Assembly (NCBI RefSeq): GCF_006715025.1
Contig: NZ_VFMK01000001.1
Location: 434,001 to 498,000, forward strand
Length of the DNA stretch: 64,000 bases
Source of the DNA: Serratia fonticola
GTDB taxonomy: Bacteria; Pseudomonadota; Gammaproteobacteria; Enterobacterales; Enterobacteriaceae
Direction: 5' to 3'
Below the pieces are notes generated by a model, which was given only the letters and a program-made list of their open reading frames with translations, was not told where the DNA came from and ran no database searches. Shown here piece after piece: positions 22,932 to 32,205 of the stretch. Position numbers and translations under genes: made by a program. Position 1 is the stretch's first letter; each line of letters opens with the position of its first letter.

Positions 22932-23010
22932 GGGTACCCGTGCCTTCCAAGCCGCAGCGTTGTTACCTGCGAGCCTGGCCGCGCCGTACAGGGATGCACC
23001 CATGCTGCGA
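22932..23010. repeat. Fragment of intergenic palindromic repeat
   Basis: This gap before mutM shares words with the slmA-dut repeat: ACCCGTGCCTTCCAAGCCGCAGCGTTGTTACCTGC resembles the start of that element over about 35 positions, and GTACAGGGATGCACC its end, in a shortened copy. Boundaries are approximate. Confidence 0.4.
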
Positions 23011-23080
23011 GCGCACAGATGCGCAAGAGTAGTCCACCTTAAATTCATAGGGTTGATAGATAGCTGAGAGGGAGCCTGCC

Positions 23081-23890
23081 ATGCCTGAATTACCAGAAGT
23101 TGAAACCAGCCGCCGCGGCATTGAGCCTTATCTGGTTGGCCATAACATTCAGTACGCGGTGGTGCGTAACGCTCGTCTGCGTTGGCCGGTCTCCGAACAG
23201 ATCCTGTCGTTGAGCGATCGGCCAGTACGTAGCGTACAACGCCGAGCCAAATATCTGCTGATCGAGTTAGATCATGGCTGGATTATCGTGCACTTAGGGA
23301 TGTCCGGCAGTTTGCGGATGCTGGCTGAAGAAACCGAAGCAGGCAAGCATGACCATGTCGATCTGGTGATGAGCAATGGCTTTACCCTGCGCTATACCGA
23401 CCCACGCCGTTTTGGTGCCTGGCTGTGGTGTGAAGACCTCGCCACCAGCAATGTATTAGCCCACCTTGGCCCAGAGCCGTTGAGCGAGGGGTTTAATGGT
23501 GCCTACCTGTATGAAAAGTCACGTAACAAACGCACGCCGATTAAACCCTGGCTGATGGATAACAAACTGGTGGTTGGCGTAGGGAATATCTATGCCAGCG
23601 AATCACTCTTTACCGCCGGGATCCTGCCGGATCGTCAGGCAGGGTCATTGAGCCAGGATGAAGCGGAGTTACTGGCAGAAACCATTAAGGTTGTCTTGCT
23701 ACGCTCGATTGAACAGGGGGGAACTACGTTGCGTGATTTTCTGCAGTCAGATGGTAAGCCTGGGTATTTTGCACAGGAACTGCAGGTTTATGGCCGGGCA
23801 GGAGAACCCTGCCGCGTATGTGGTACGCCGATTGAGAGTGCAAAGCATGGGCAGCGTAGCACCTTCTTTTGCCGCCGCTGCCAGCGCTGA
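23081..23890 (+). CDS. mutM: Formamidopyrimidine-DNA glycosylase
   Basis: A 269-residue base-excision repair glycosylase/lyase that removes 8-oxoguanine and FapyG. After the initiator Met come the catalytic Pro and Glu (PELPEVETSRRG). Lys57-type and GVGNIYASE motifs are present, and the C-terminus has the zinc finger CRVCGTPI...CRRCQR. Full length. Followed convergently by coaD with no gap. Confidence 0.97.
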   Translation: MPELPEVETSRRGIEPYLVGHNIQYAVVRNARLRWPVSEQILSLSDRPVRSVQRRAKYLLIELDHGWIIVHLGMSGSLRMLAEETEAGKHDHVDLVMSNGFTLRYTDPRRFGAWLWCEDLATSNVLAHLGPEPLSEGFNGAYLYEKSRNKRTPIKPWLMDNKLVVGVGNIYASESLFTAGILPDRQAGSLSQDEAELLAETIKVVLLRSIEQGGTTLRDFLQSDGKPGYFAQELQVYGRAGEPCRVCGTPIESAKHGQRSTFFCRRCQR

Positions 23891-24376
23891 TTAGTTCTCA
23901 GCAAGCTTTTCCATCAGCGCCTTGGTGACGACATCCGGCAGGAACGGCGCAATATCGCCGCCATGGCGTGCGACTTCCTTCACCAATGAGGAAGAGATAA
24001 ATGACCACTCTTCGGAAGGCATCAGGAATACGCTTTCCAGCGTTGGCATCAGATGGCGATTCATATTAGCCAGTTGCAATTCATATTCAAAATCTGACAC
24101 CGCACGCAGGCCGCGTACCAGAATGTTGGCGTTCTGGTGGGCGGCAAAGTGTGCCATCAATTCACTGAAGCCGAGTACTTCCACATTATCCAGATGAGAG
24201 GTTACCTGCGTGGCTAAGGCAACGCGTTCTTCCAGCGAAAACAGTGGCTTTTTGCTCGAACTGGCGGCAATGGCCAGGATCACATGATCAAACATCAATG
24301 AGGCGCGGGTCACCAAATCCAGATGGCCGTTGGTCATCGGATCGAACGTTCCTGGGTAAATAGCTTTGCTGCTCAT
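23891..24376 (-). CDS. coaD: Phosphopantetheine adenylyltransferase
   Basis: A 161-residue enzyme for the fourth step of coenzyme A synthesis (ATP plus 4'-phosphopantetheine). The nucleotidyl-transfer motifs YPGTFDPMTNGHLD (with the T/HxGH-like pair) and EWSFISSSLVKEVARHGGD are intact. It ends directly against mutM and lies downstream of waaE, as usual in enterics. Confidence 0.97.
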   Translation of the reverse strand: MSSKAIYPGTFDPMTNGHLDLVTRASLMFDHVILAIAASSSKKPLFSLEERVALATQVTSHLDNVEVLGFSELMAHFAAHQNANILVRGLRAVSDFEYELQLANMNRHLMPTLESVFLMPSEEWSFISSSLVKEVARHGGDIAPFLPDVVTKALMEKLAEN

Positions 24377-24394
24377 GATTCACTTCTCTGAATA

Positions 24395-24514
24395 TACCCG
24401 TCATCCGCCAAGATGCGGCTGTAGACCTCCGTTGTCACCCGAGTCACTTGATTACTTTAGTTCCCAGGGTTTCAGTCGATAAGCGTCTACCCACATCTCG
24501 AACGTTATTGGGTA
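24395..24514. repeat. Intergenic repeat with TACCC/GGGTA ends, overlapping the waaE stop
   Basis: The coaD-waaE gap begins TACCCGTCAT and ends TTATTGGGTA, giving short inverted ends. Inside are CACCCGAGTCACTTG and CCCAGGGTTTC, words typical of a dispersed enterobacterial repeat. The right end supplies the last codons and stop of waaE. No coding potential seen. Confidence 0.5.
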
Positions 24515-25275
24515 AAGTTACGGTCCAATGCCCACAATGCGGCATACTTATTGAAAGTATATTGCGCGTTGACCACGGCTAACAGCAAGCCTTGTTTACC
24601 ATCGAGGAAACCGGCTCGTAGCAACCAGGTTTTGCAGAATGCTCCCAGCGTGTGGCTAAGAATAGACAGAAAACCGCAGCGTTTACCGGCCTGATGGCGT
24701 TGGCTCGCCCATTGTTCAGCGTAATGTAACTGTTTGCGCTGGAAGGCAAAAAAGTCACGGCAGGTCAGATGCAACAGATCGCCTTGCAATGGGATCACTC
24801 TTGCGCCGTTGGTATTGAGGGACTCATGGACCAAATCGTCGTTGTAGCGATAGCGCTGGTTGGCATATAGCCGGTTGACCCGATCGGGATACCAGCCGCT
24901 GTGGCGCATAAAGCGCCCCAGGAACAGATTGCGGCGGCCGAGGCTGTAGACGACATTGTCATCTGCAGTAGTCAGCGCTTGCTCGATCGATTGGCGCAAT
25001 TGCGGCGTGACCCGCTCATCGGCATCGATCATCAAAACGTATTCTTGTGTGGCGTAGCTTTGCGCTTTCTGGCGCTGCTTGCCGAACCCTTGCCAGTCTG
25101 TGTGAGTAAACACCTTTGCTCCCAGGCTTTCTGCCAACGCGACAGAGCCATCGGTGCTACCGGAATCAAGTACGATGATTTCGTCTGCCCAAGCGACCGA
25201 TTGCAGGCAATCGGTCAGCAATTCGGCTTCGTTTTTGGCGATCATCACCACCGACAGGCTTTTTCTGTTGCTCAT
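24505..25275 (-). CDS. waaE: LPS inner-core glucosyltransferase WaaE
   Basis: A 256-residue family 2 glycosyltransferase. It has the N-terminal LSVVMIAKNEAELL nucleotide-binding opening, the DSGSTDGS loop and a DADERV DxD-type metal motif. WaaE adds beta-1,4-glucose to heptose I in Klebsiella and Serratia LPS, and the gene lies between waaA and coaD in those genera. One base separates it from waaA, so they are co-transcribed. E. coli K-12 lacks this gene. Confidence 0.88.
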   Translation of the reverse strand: MSNRKSLSVVMIAKNEAELLTDCLQSVAWADEIIVLDSGSTDGSVALAESLGAKVFTHTDWQGFGKQRQKAQSYATQEYVLMIDADERVTPQLRQSIEQALTTADDNVVYSLGRRNLFLGRFMRHSGWYPDRVNRLYANQRYRYNDDLVHESLNTNGARVIPLQGDLLHLTCRDFFAFQRKQLHYAEQWASQRHQAGKRCGFLSILSHTLGAFCKTWLLRAGFLDGKQGLLLAVVNAQYTFNKYAALWALDRNFTQ

Positions 25276-26553
25276 CTAGTGGCTCCGTGGGGGCAGGTAG
25301 GGTTCCAGCAATTGCAGCAGGCGCTGCAGTGCGCCCTGATTCTGATAAAGCACTTCAACGGCGTGGCGACCGTAGTAGAGGCGATAGTCTTCGTCGGTCA
25401 GCAGCGTTTCCACTTCTTTTACCAGTGAGTTCACATCGCTGACGGTAATCAATCCGCCGGCTTCAGAGAGCTTGGCGCAGATATCTTTGAAGTTGAACGT
25501 ATGTGGTCCCATCAGCACCGGAATGGCATGAGCGGCCGCTTCCAATGGGTTGTGACCCCCTCTTTCGACCAGGCTGCCGCCAACAAAGGCCAGGTCGGCA
25601 ATACCGTACAGCAGCATCAGTTCACCCATGGTATCGCCGATAACCACTTGCGTACTGCCGGAAGGGATTTCGCCGCTGCTGCGGGTGGTGTAGCTGAAAC
25701 CGGCTTTTTGCGTCAGTTCTTTGGCGGTTGGGAAGCGTTCAGGGTGGCGAGGCACCAGAATAAGCAATAAATCGGGGTGCTTTTCTAATAGCTTGCGGTG
25801 TGCTTCCAGCAAAATGGTTTCTTCACCTTCATGAGTGCTGGTGGCGATCCATACCGGACGACGCGGAGCCCATTGGCGGCGCAGCGTGATTGCTCGGGCT
25901 GCCAATTCTGGCGTCACGGAGATATCAAATTTCAGGCTACCGGTAACGGTCAATTGTGAACGTTTCAAGCCCAATTCGATAAAGCGCTCACCATCTTCTT
26001 GGTTCTGGGCGGCGATTAGCGTGATACGGCGCAGGATATCGCGGATAAATCCGCCGATTTTCTGATAACCGGCGGCTGAGCGGGCGGAAAGACGGGCATT
26101 GGCAATAACCAGAGGGATTTGGCGCTGGTGCAAGGCGTTAATCAGGTTAGGCCAGAGTTCGGTTTCCATGATGATCACCAGCTTGGGATTCACCTGATCG
26201 AGGAAACGTCGTATGGAGCCAGGCAGATCGTAAGGCAGGTAGACGTGATGCACATCGTTACCGAAAGCGGATTGCACACGTTCGGAACCCGTTGGTGTCA
26301 TCGTGGTCACAGTAATCGGCAGATAAGGGTAACGGTGGCGCAGTGCACGTACCAAGGGAATAGCGGCCAGCGTTTCGCCAACGGAAACGGAATGCAGCAT
26401 AATGCCACCTGGTACCACTTTTCCGGCGCAGAACCCATAGCGTTCTGCCCAGCGTTTACGGTAGGCTGGTGCTTTACGGCTGCGCAACAGTAAGCGGAGC
26501 CAGATCAGGGGTTGGATAAGGTAGAGTAGTACCTGATATAAACGGAGCAGCAT
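25276..26553 (-). CDS. waaA: Kdo transferase
   Basis: A 425-residue bifunctional Kdo transferase that adds two Kdo sugars to lipid IVA at the inner membrane. An N-terminal hydrophobic helix is followed by the conserved GGIMLHSVSVGETLAAIPL, VTTMTPTGSERV and FVGGSLVERGGHNPLEAAAH blocks. Normal length. Upstream is a divergent heptosyltransferase-like gene. Confidence 0.96.
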   Translation of the reverse strand: MLLRLYQVLLYLIQPLIWLRLLLRSRKAPAYRKRWAERYGFCAGKVVPGGIMLHSVSVGETLAAIPLVRALRHRYPYLPITVTTMTPTGSERVQSAFGNDVHHVYLPYDLPGSIRRFLDQVNPKLVIIMETELWPNLINALHQRQIPLVIANARLSARSAAGYQKIGGFIRDILRRITLIAAQNQEDGERFIELGLKRSQLTVTGSLKFDISVTPELAARAITLRRQWAPRRPVWIATSTHEGEETILLEAHRKLLEKHPDLLLILVPRHPERFPTAKELTQKAGFSYTTRSSGEIPSGSTQVVIGDTMGELMLLYGIADLAFVGGSLVERGGHNPLEAAAHAIPVLMGPHTFNFKDICAKLSEAGGLITVSDVNSLVKEVETLLTDEDYRLYYGRHAVEVLYQNQGALQRLLQLLEPYLPPRSH

Positions 26554-26676
26554 TCTATCAATTTCATTTATATGGGTTATTCAGAATAGTAACATAACCG
26601 GAAGGGAAAGGCGCTAATTTGGTAACTCGAGGTCAGGTTGGGACAACAGGCGAGAGATTTCGCTGATGGGCTTGGA

Positions 26677-27690
26677 ATGAAGAATATTTTAATTATCCGC
26701 CGTGACAATATTGGCGACCTCGTTTGTACTACTCCCCTGATTGAGGGGGTGAAAATAGCTTACCCTGATGCGAATCTTTATCTGCTAATCAATAAAGTCA
26801 GCCAGGATGTAGTAAAGCATAATCCCTATCTTACAAAGGTATTTGTCTATAAAAAGGCAAAACATAAAGCCAAGAATGAAACTACGCTAGGCGTTTATTT
26901 TGCGCGATTAATGATCTTTCTGCAGTTGAGGAAAATAAAGTTTGATGCTGTTATTCTTGCCAATCCGGTACCCTGTAAGTACAGCCTGCGCCTGGCAAAA
27001 ATGGCTGGCGCCAAAAATATCATTGGCGCGGATTTAGGCAATGGCGAAATCCATCATCCTTTTAACGCGGGTGATTTTCATGGCAAACATCAGGTAGAAC
27101 AAACTTACAGCTATTTGTCGGCGATTACCGATCAATCGATTCCGATCCCTCCAGTGCGGGTATTCCTTACTGCGCAAGAGCAACAGCAGGCAGCGCAGCG
27201 TTTGCATGGCTTATTGCCACCCGTTAGCCGAGTTTTTGCCGTGCATATCAGTAGCCGCAGCCCTAAACGACGTTGGCCGATCGAGCGCTACGCGGAAATT
27301 ATCAACCGGTTAGTCGCTGAACCCGATACTGGCGTGCTGATCTTCTGGTCACCGCAGGGTACGCTAACACCCGATGACGTTGGCGATCAAAAGCGGGCAG
27401 AGCAACTGTTGGCGTCTTGTCAAAATGAGCGAGTCGCACTCTATCCAACCGCCTCGGTGCGCGAACTGCTGGCCGGTTTTGACATCTGCGACAGAGTGCT
27501 GTGCAGCGATGGCGGGCAGATGCATCTCGCCGCTGCGCTGAATAAGGACATGGTGGTATTTTTTGGTGATACGGATAAAGAATCTTGGCATCCGTGGTCT
27601 GGACGTTATCAAATACTGCAAACCGCATCGGGCGACAGCGTAGATGTTCCTATTGATGACGTATGGAAGAAAATACAGGAACTCAATTAG
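26677..27690 (+). CDS. GT9 heptosyltransferase-like protein
   Basis: A 337-residue GT-B fold protein of glycosyltransferase family 9. The start at 26677 opens MKNILIIRRDNIGDLVCTTP, the usual family opening with its conserved Asp. The C-terminal part shows HISSRSPKRRWPIERYAEI and CSDGGQMHLAAAL, the ADP-heptose binding pattern. It is not WaaC, WaaF or WaaQ, all of which are elsewhere in the locus, so it likely adds a further heptose to the core. Unlike its neighbours it runs rightward, with its own promoter region in the waaA gap. Confidence 0.75.
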   Translation: MKNILIIRRDNIGDLVCTTPLIEGVKIAYPDANLYLLINKVSQDVVKHNPYLTKVFVYKKAKHKAKNETTLGVYFARLMIFLQLRKIKFDAVILANPVPCKYSLRLAKMAGAKNIIGADLGNGEIHHPFNAGDFHGKHQVEQTYSYLSAITDQSIPIPPVRVFLTAQEQQQAAQRLHGLLPPVSRVFAVHISSRSPKRRWPIERYAEIINRLVAEPDTGVLIFWSPQGTLTPDDVGDQKRAEQLLASCQNERVALYPTASVRELLAGFDICDRVLCSDGGQMHLAAALNKDMVVFFGDTDKESWHPWSGRYQILQTASGDSVDVPIDDVWKKIQELN

Positions 27691-27693
27691 TTT

Positions 27694-27724
27694 AAAATAA
27701 GGCAGGATTACCCTGCCTTTATTT
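27694..27724. terminator. Bidirectional terminator between convergent LPS genes
   Basis: AAGGCAGG and CCTGCCTT form an 8-bp stem with a 5-base loop, flanked by A-rich and T-rich tracts on both sides, so it can end transcription from both directions. Its right edge touches the wabH stop. Confidence 0.8.
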
Positions 27725-28820
27725 ATTTCTTTAATGCCAGGTATTTTTCACAAATAGGCATCAGGCCATAATCTGATAGCTGCCGGTGATTAATTACCGG
27801 TGGATGTGCATAAATTTCTGCCATTTTCTCCGCCAGTGATTTTTTATTTAACTCTGCCAGAGCGTTATTCATTCCGGCCTTCTCCAGAATCTCCTCAGGA
27901 CCTCCTGGGCAGCGGGTGCTAACCACAGGGGTACCACATAGCAATGCCTCAACCAGCACGTTACCGAACCCTTCACTGTCTGAACTCAGCACCAACATCT
28001 TTGCTTGCTTGATCAAGGGATAGGGATTGGCTTGAAAGCCGAGGAATAACACCCGATCACTCATATTTAACGCCTCGGCGAGACGTTTTATCTGGGCGAT
28101 ATGCTGTTCATTGCCTGTGCCTACCAGTACTAAAGGTGCCTGAATACCGGAAAGTGCATAGGCTTTCAGCAAGCGATCGTGGCGTTTATGCGGGTGAAAG
28201 CGGCCTACGTGAATCAGATAGTCTTTAACGGGTGATTCACAAGGCTCTGCCGCTTGTTGTTGGATAGCGGTGATATCGAACGGGTTGTTGATTGTGGCCA
28301 ACTGGTTTGGCTCAATTCCTAGATTCTGCTGCAGGTCATTCCCCACCGCCCGTGAGACGGCCACGATATTCTGTTGCTGATAGACCCTGGCGACCTTGCG
28401 GCGTTTCAACCAGCGATCCAGGCCGGTACGGTGGCCAAGATAGGAAGTGGAAAGAATGCCATGAATACAGAACCACAGCCGATCGCGATCAACCGTTTTA
28501 CTCTGGCTGACGATCCGATCGGTTTTGTGCAGGTTTGAGAAAACCAGGTCGTAACGCCCTTTTTGCCGTTCACTGGCGATGATCGCCTCATCCAACATTG
28601 CGGCACGGCGTGACAGTTCGGTCAGCTTGCGCCAAGGTGTTCGGCAACTGTCTTTGAGCACCTGATAATCAATACCGGCAGGAATTGGATAGTGGCAGAC
28701 ATCGCGCAGTGAAATCAGGCTAACGTCATGCCCTAATTGCTGCATGCCCTGGCATAGTGTTAGTACTACCTTTTCTGCACCGCCGCCTGGCAGGCCATCG
28801 ATGATCATCAGAATACGCAT
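27723..28820 (-). CDS. wabH: LPS core glycosyltransferase WabH-like
   Basis: A 365-residue family 4 glycosyltransferase. It has the Gly-rich DGLPGGGAEKVV opening, the HVGRFHPHKRHDRLL acceptor/donor hinge and the SDSEGFGNVLVEALLCGTPVV donor motif with its EX7E-type glutamates. In Klebsiella, WabH adds a GlcNAc that WabN then deacetylates. The wabN-like gene nearby supports this assignment. Two bases separate it from wabG. Confidence 0.75.
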   Translation of the reverse strand: MRILMIIDGLPGGGAEKVVLTLCQGMQQLGHDVSLISLRDVCHYPIPAGIDYQVLKDSCRTPWRKLTELSRRAAMLDEAIIASERQKGRYDLVFSNLHKTDRIVSQSKTVDRDRLWFCIHGILSTSYLGHRTGLDRWLKRRKVARVYQQQNIVAVSRAVGNDLQQNLGIEPNQLATINNPFDITAIQQQAAEPCESPVKDYLIHVGRFHPHKRHDRLLKAYALSGIQAPLVLVGTGNEQHIAQIKRLAEALNMSDRVLFLGFQANPYPLIKQAKMLVLSSDSEGFGNVLVEALLCGTPVVSTRCPGGPEEILEKAGMNNALAELNKKSLAEKMAEIYAHPPVINHRQLSDYGLMPICEKYLALKK

Positions 28821-28822
28821 AG

Positions 28823-29950
28823 TTAGTCCAGCAAGTGATTATAGAGCGAGATAAGCTGTTCTGAGAGATGTACCGGGGTGGCTGACATGATGCGCAACCT
28901 CGCTGCATCCCCCATGTTTGATCCTGGCGCTTGCTGCGGTAATGCGACAATAGCCTCACTGAGGGCGCGCACATCCAGGGCATCGCAGACAAAGCCATTT
29001 TGCCCAGAGGTAATAAACTCAGCGCCACCGCAAGTGGTACTGGTGATCACCGGTAACCCGCATGACATCGCTTCCAGGATCACATTGGGGAAGGGATCGT
29101 ACAATGTAGGCAGCAGCAGTGCGTCTGCAGCCTGGTAAAATGGCAGCGTTTGTTTCTGGACGCCCATGAAGCGTATCCGCTCACCACAACCTAATGATTG
29201 CGCTAAAGATCGGTAGCGTTTCTCAGCTTTATCTTTACCGACGACCAACAGATAACTACCAGTTGTGGCGACGGCGCGGATGGCAGCCGCCAGTCCTTTA
29301 CGTTCGAAGCCAGAGCCGACAAAGACGAGACAGTGAGCTTGCTGGGGAATTTGAAACTGTGTTCGTAACTGTAGCCTCTGTTGCTCACTTGCTGGTAAAA
29401 ACGCCTGGTTATCGATGGCATTGTAAATCACTGCGATTTTATCCGCGGGTACACCAAAATCGGCGATGATCTCCTGTTTGATCATCTCTGCGTTGCAGAT
29501 AACAGCTTTCAGTTCTGGTGCGGCGTACATGGCGCGTTCAGCACACATCACATAGCGGTGATAACGGTTTGAAAATAACCACTTACGCCGCCATTCCGGC
29601 AATAGACGTGCCCGTTGCAGCAACCAGCGGCGATGCACACCATCACCAGCGCGGTAGATATCACACCCCGGGATACGCTCATGGCTTTGTACCAGATCGA
29701 AACGCTCTTTCTGCCATAATGCCCTGGCCGCTTCGGCAAAACCGCGTTCACGGCTGATGCGGCCAAACTTAATGGGATTACATAAGTGGATATGCCAATT
29801 TGGATTGGTGTCACCTTGCCATTCGCGGGTAATGACGTTCAGATCCAGATCCTGTTGTTCCAGCGCTTCCAGAGCACGGGAAACGAAACGCTCAGCCCCA
29901 CCGTCTGGGCGGTATTTTTGGCGAACAATCGCCAAACGAAATGCCTTCAT
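28823..29950 (-). CDS. wabG: LPS core glycosyltransferase WabG-like
   Basis: A 375-residue WaaG-related family 4 transferase, opening FRLAIVRQKYRPDGGAERFV and containing VFVGSGFERKGL and LLLPTLYDPFPNVILEAMSCGLPVI. In Klebsiella and Serratia WabG transfers galacturonic acid to heptose II, replacing the glucose of the E. coli core. Its start overlaps waaQ by 4 bases (ATGA). The donor is inferred from locus context, since WaaG would look very similar. Confidence 0.78.
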   Translation of the reverse strand: MKAFRLAIVRQKYRPDGGAERFVSRALEALEQQDLDLNVITREWQGDTNPNWHIHLCNPIKFGRISRERGFAEAARALWQKERFDLVQSHERIPGCDIYRAGDGVHRRWLLQRARLLPEWRRKWLFSNRYHRYVMCAERAMYAAPELKAVICNAEMIKQEIIADFGVPADKIAVIYNAIDNQAFLPASEQQRLQLRTQFQIPQQAHCLVFVGSGFERKGLAAAIRAVATTGSYLLVVGKDKAEKRYRSLAQSLGCGERIRFMGVQKQTLPFYQAADALLLPTLYDPFPNVILEAMSCGLPVITSTTCGGAEFITSGQNGFVCDALDVRALSEAIVALPQQAPGSNMGDAARLRIMSATPVHLSEQLISLYNHLLD

Positions 29951-31029
29951 GCAAGCGTACTCCGCGCGGCTGCAATCACCACGTCTGTAGGAATAAGGTC
30001 GAGGTAACGTTCATCGGTGCCAGTATCAATGGCATCGGGGTCAGGCAAGTTGCCATAGTCTCCGGCCCAAATCACTTGACCAATAACCTGCCAGGGGCGC
30101 CAGAAAGTTAATTTTGATGGCCCGAAAAGCGCCACACAGGGCGTCTGTAGCGCCGCAGCCATATGCATGGGAACGGAATCTACCCCGATGAACAGTTTTG
30201 CGTGGTCGATCAATGCTGCCAGTTGCCGTAGCGTCAACTGGCCTGCTAATGAAATTACCCCTTGCTGCGGGCATTGTTCCAGTATTTGCGCCACCATTCT
30301 CTGTTCTTTGGCATCAGGCCCGGAGGTGATCACCAACTGGTGTCCTTCTGCCTGTAATGCACTGATGGTGGCGGCCATTTTCCCTTCGCTCCAGCATTTA
30401 AAGAACCAACGTGAGGTGGGTTGTACCACGATATAGCTACCGGTGACGCCATTTTGTTGCAAAAGGTGGCTGCAGGTTTGCCAGTCTTGCGGGCTATAAC
30501 TCATAGTGACTTGCAGGTTTTGGCGAGGTAAACCCAAGGGTTGCAGTAGCGAAAGGTTCTGTTCTACGGTATGCAGATGTTCATGCCCGGTCACGGGGAC
30601 TAACTGAGTGTGGCAATGGCGCCACAGAAAACCACGGCGTTTGGGAAAGTCGAAACCCAGGCGGATACGAGCGCCCGTGAGGCGGGCGATCAGTGCGCTG
30701 CGCCACTGATCGGCAAGGTTGACCACCAGATCGTAGTGTTGAGCTTTCAATTGTCGAATCAGATGCAGTTCGTGGCCAAGATGCGCTTTGATACCCAGTT
30801 TTTTCCATTGGCGATCGATGACAAATATTTGCGACAGTGCAGGGTTGCTTGCCAGCATATCCTGAGTTTCTTTGTATAGAAGTATGTCGATCTGCGCGTC
30901 AGGGTAGTTCTGTCGTAGAGTATTGATGACCGGTGTGGTCAGCAACATGTCGCCATGATGGCGAAGTTTAACGATCAGAATACGTTGTATTGATGTGGCA
31001 GAAGCTAAGGCTGGCGCGTCGTTCATCAT
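29947..31029 (-). CDS. waaQ: Heptosyltransferase III (WaaQ)
   Basis: A 360-residue family 9 transferase that adds heptose III to heptose II. It shows RILIVKLRHHGDMLLTTPV at the N-terminus and QPTSRWFFKCWSEGKMA, then GVDSVPMHMAAAL, which are typical of WaaQ (RfaQ). First gene of the leftward waaQ-wabG-wabH operon, with overlapping junctions. Its promoter should lie in the 210-base gap shared with the divergent deacetylase gene. Confidence 0.85.
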   Translation of the reverse strand: MMNDAPALASATSIQRILIVKLRHHGDMLLTTPVINTLRQNYPDAQIDILLYKETQDMLASNPALSQIFVIDRQWKKLGIKAHLGHELHLIRQLKAQHYDLVVNLADQWRSALIARLTGARIRLGFDFPKRRGFLWRHCHTQLVPVTGHEHLHTVEQNLSLLQPLGLPRQNLQVTMSYSPQDWQTCSHLLQQNGVTGSYIVVQPTSRWFFKCWSEGKMAATISALQAEGHQLVITSGPDAKEQRMVAQILEQCPQQGVISLAGQLTLRQLAALIDHAKLFIGVDSVPMHMAAALQTPCVALFGPSKLTFWRPWQVIGQVIWAGDYGNLPDPDAIDTGTDERYLDLIPTDVVIAAARSTLA

Positions 31030-31239
31030 GAGTCGCTTTCAGGGAAACCAATGCTTGATTCTAAATGACCCGTTCGCATGTGGCTACTGTTGCTCGGTTT
31101 TCTTGCAGGTAACGAAAAAATAATCACCCTTGGAGACAAATGCGCAGCAATGTTGTCCAAACGAGGCAGCAAAGTCGTTTGCCCTAGGGAAACGGGCTGC
31201 GTAACATAATGAATACTGTTGATATCAGGCTTGAGACTC

Positions 31240-32205
31240 ATGATGAAACCGGCATTTCTTATCACCATTGATACCGAGGGTGATAACCTTTGGCAAAAAC
31301 ACGATCGTATTTCGACCGAGAACACACGTTTTTTGCCACGCTTTCAGGCGTTGTGTGAGAAATATGCCTTTAAGCCGGTTTACCTGACCAACTATGAAAT
31401 GGCGGTGGATGCGGAATATGTTGAATTTGCCCGACATGTGATTGCGCGCGGGACTGGGGAGGTAGGCATGCATCTGCATGCCTGGAACAGTCCACCGTTG
31501 ATTCCGCTCACTGATGATGACTGGCGTCATAAGCCTTATCTGATCGAGTTTCCCGCCGATCAAATTCGCGCCAAGGTCGATCATATGACCAAGTTGCTGG
31601 AGGATACATTCCAGACCAAGATGCTTAGTCATCGCGCCGGACGCTGGGCGTTTAATGAGTTTTATGCCGCCTTATTGCTGGAATATGGTTATCAGGTCGA
31701 TTGTTCTGTGACGCCGCGTGTCAACTGGCAATATTCCCCTGGTAATCCGCAGGGGAATGGGGGAACTGATTATCGCCACTTCCCGTCCCTGGCCTATTTC
31801 ATCGATCCGGCCAATATTGCCCAACCTGGTCATTCGACGCTGCTGGAAGTACCAATGAGTATCCAATATAAACACTCGTCGCTGATGAACGTGGTCAAGC
31901 AAGGTTATGACCGTCTGCGCGGAAAAAAACGTTCGCCGTCAGTACATTGGTTACGGCCAACCGGTAACAATCTGGACAAGATGAAACTTGTGGCTGAGCG
32001 TTCTCTGGCTCAAGGGCATGATTATGTGGAGTTCATGCTGCACTCTTCCGAATTTATGCCAGGCGGTAGCCCGACGTTTAAAAATGAGCAGGATATTGAG
32101 TTTCTGTATCGCGATTTAGAACAGTTGTTTGATTGGTTGCAGCCGCGAACGGTTGGCATGACCTTGGCTGAGTATTATCAGTCTAAAAGAGCTGAGTGCA
32201 GATGA
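31240..32205 (+). CDS. wabN: LPS core polysaccharide deacetylase WabN-like
   Basis: A 321-residue NodB-type deacetylase. The catalytic-site motifs are ITIDTEGDN near the start (acidic pair), GMHLHAWNS (His metal ligands) and SHRAGRWAFN. In Klebsiella WabN removes the acetyl group from core GlcNAc so that glucosamine is made. Start at 31240 chosen from GAGACTC spacing; an ATG at 31243 is equally possible. Its stop overlaps the next gene (ATGA), so both are co-translated. Confidence 0.75.
   Translation: MMKPAFLITIDTEGDNLWQKHDRISTENTRFLPRFQALCEKYAFKPVYLTNYEMAVDAEYVEFARHVIARGTGEVGMHLHAWNSPPLIPLTDDDWRHKPYLIEFPADQIRAKVDHMTKLLEDTFQTKMLSHRAGRWAFNEFYAALLLEYGYQVDCSVTPRVNWQYSPGNPQGNGGTDYRHFPSLAYFIDPANIAQPGHSTLLEVPMSIQYKHSSLMNVVKQGYDRLRGKKRSPSVHWLRPTGNNLDKMKLVAERSLAQGHDYVEFMLHSSEFMPGGSPTFKNEQDIEFLYRDLEQLFDWLQPRTVGMTLAEYYQSKRAECR

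Noticed and set aside
26554..26676. JUMPstart/ops element in front of the LPS genes
   Set aside because: No GGCGGTAG core is present in the waaA upstream gap or in the waaQ-wabN gap, so RfaH control cannot be claimed.
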